Assembly: GCF_009725235.1 (NCBI RefSeq)
Contig: NZ_WJFC01000258.1
Coordinates: forward strand, 1 to 17,730
Length of the DNA: 17,730 bases
Source of the DNA: Scytonema sp. UIC 10036
Lineage (GTDB): Bacteria > Cyanobacteriota > Cyanobacteriia > Cyanobacteriales > Nostocaceae
Direction: 5' to 3'
Part shown: in pieces, positions 17,689 to 17,730 of the stretch
Position numbering within the stretch: position 1 is the first letter of the stretch
Layout of the letters: each line of letters begins with the position of its first letter
The notes under the pieces: generated by a model
What the model was told of the DNA's origin: nothing
Seen by the model: only the letters and a program-made list of their open reading frames with translations
Database searches by the model: none
Made by a program: the position numbers and the translations under genes

Positions 17689-17730
17689 ATGTTTTAACTT
17701 TTATAAATATCTAATAATTGAATCTATGAT

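Overview
The window looks like a nitrogen-fixing, probably filamentous heterocystous, cyanobacterium. It carries a complete uptake [NiFe]-hydrogenase pair (hupS, hupL), a Psb34-type photosystem II small protein, scattered HIP1 octamers (GCGATCGC) and several blocks of heptameric short tandem repeats. No tRNA, rRNA, CRISPR array or transposase gene was recognised.

The dominant structure is a giant inverted repeat. From about 3748 to the axis at 10568/10569 the sequence is the reverse complement of 10569 to the end of the window, at which point the arm is still matching. The right arm from about 12.9 kb onward has intact genes. The left arm carries the same genes broken by very many single-base indels, mostly deletions. 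The part of the right arm next to the axis (10569 to about 12.4 kb) is just as noisy. In that inner part, combining the two arms repairs several reading frames. The axis falls inside a tetR-type gene. I read this as a fold-back (template plus complement) long read or an unpolished gap fill, not as a natural duplication. Left-arm genes are therefore listed as disrupted copies.

Layout. Region 1-3750 (good quality): a small winged-helix protein (-), a candidate orphan transcript, hspA (+), a conserved 100-residue protein (-), a remnant of a second hspA, a secreted small protein (-), two headless gene fragments, and psb34 (+). Region 3750-10568: the noisy left arm. Region 10569-12403 (noisy right arm): tetR N-terminus (-), an unknown gene (+), a possible MITE-like element, a NifU-domain gene (-) and a membrane protein gene (-). 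Region 12404-17730 (good quality): a long hup upstream region with a terminator and a G-rich inverted repeat, hupS (+), hupL (+) separated by a heptamer-repeat hairpin, a 16-bp hairpin, an unknown gene (+), then two genes (-) for a coiled-coil protein and a membrane-anchored helical protein.

Functionally, HupS and HupL form the heterodimer that re-oxidises H2 released by nitrogenase. The NifU-domain gene nearby fits a role in Fe-S supply for hydrogenase or nitrogenase. The unknown gene just after hupL may be hydrogenase-linked or may simply be a neighbour. The HspA, PSII and coiled-coil genes appear unrelated to the hydrogenase.
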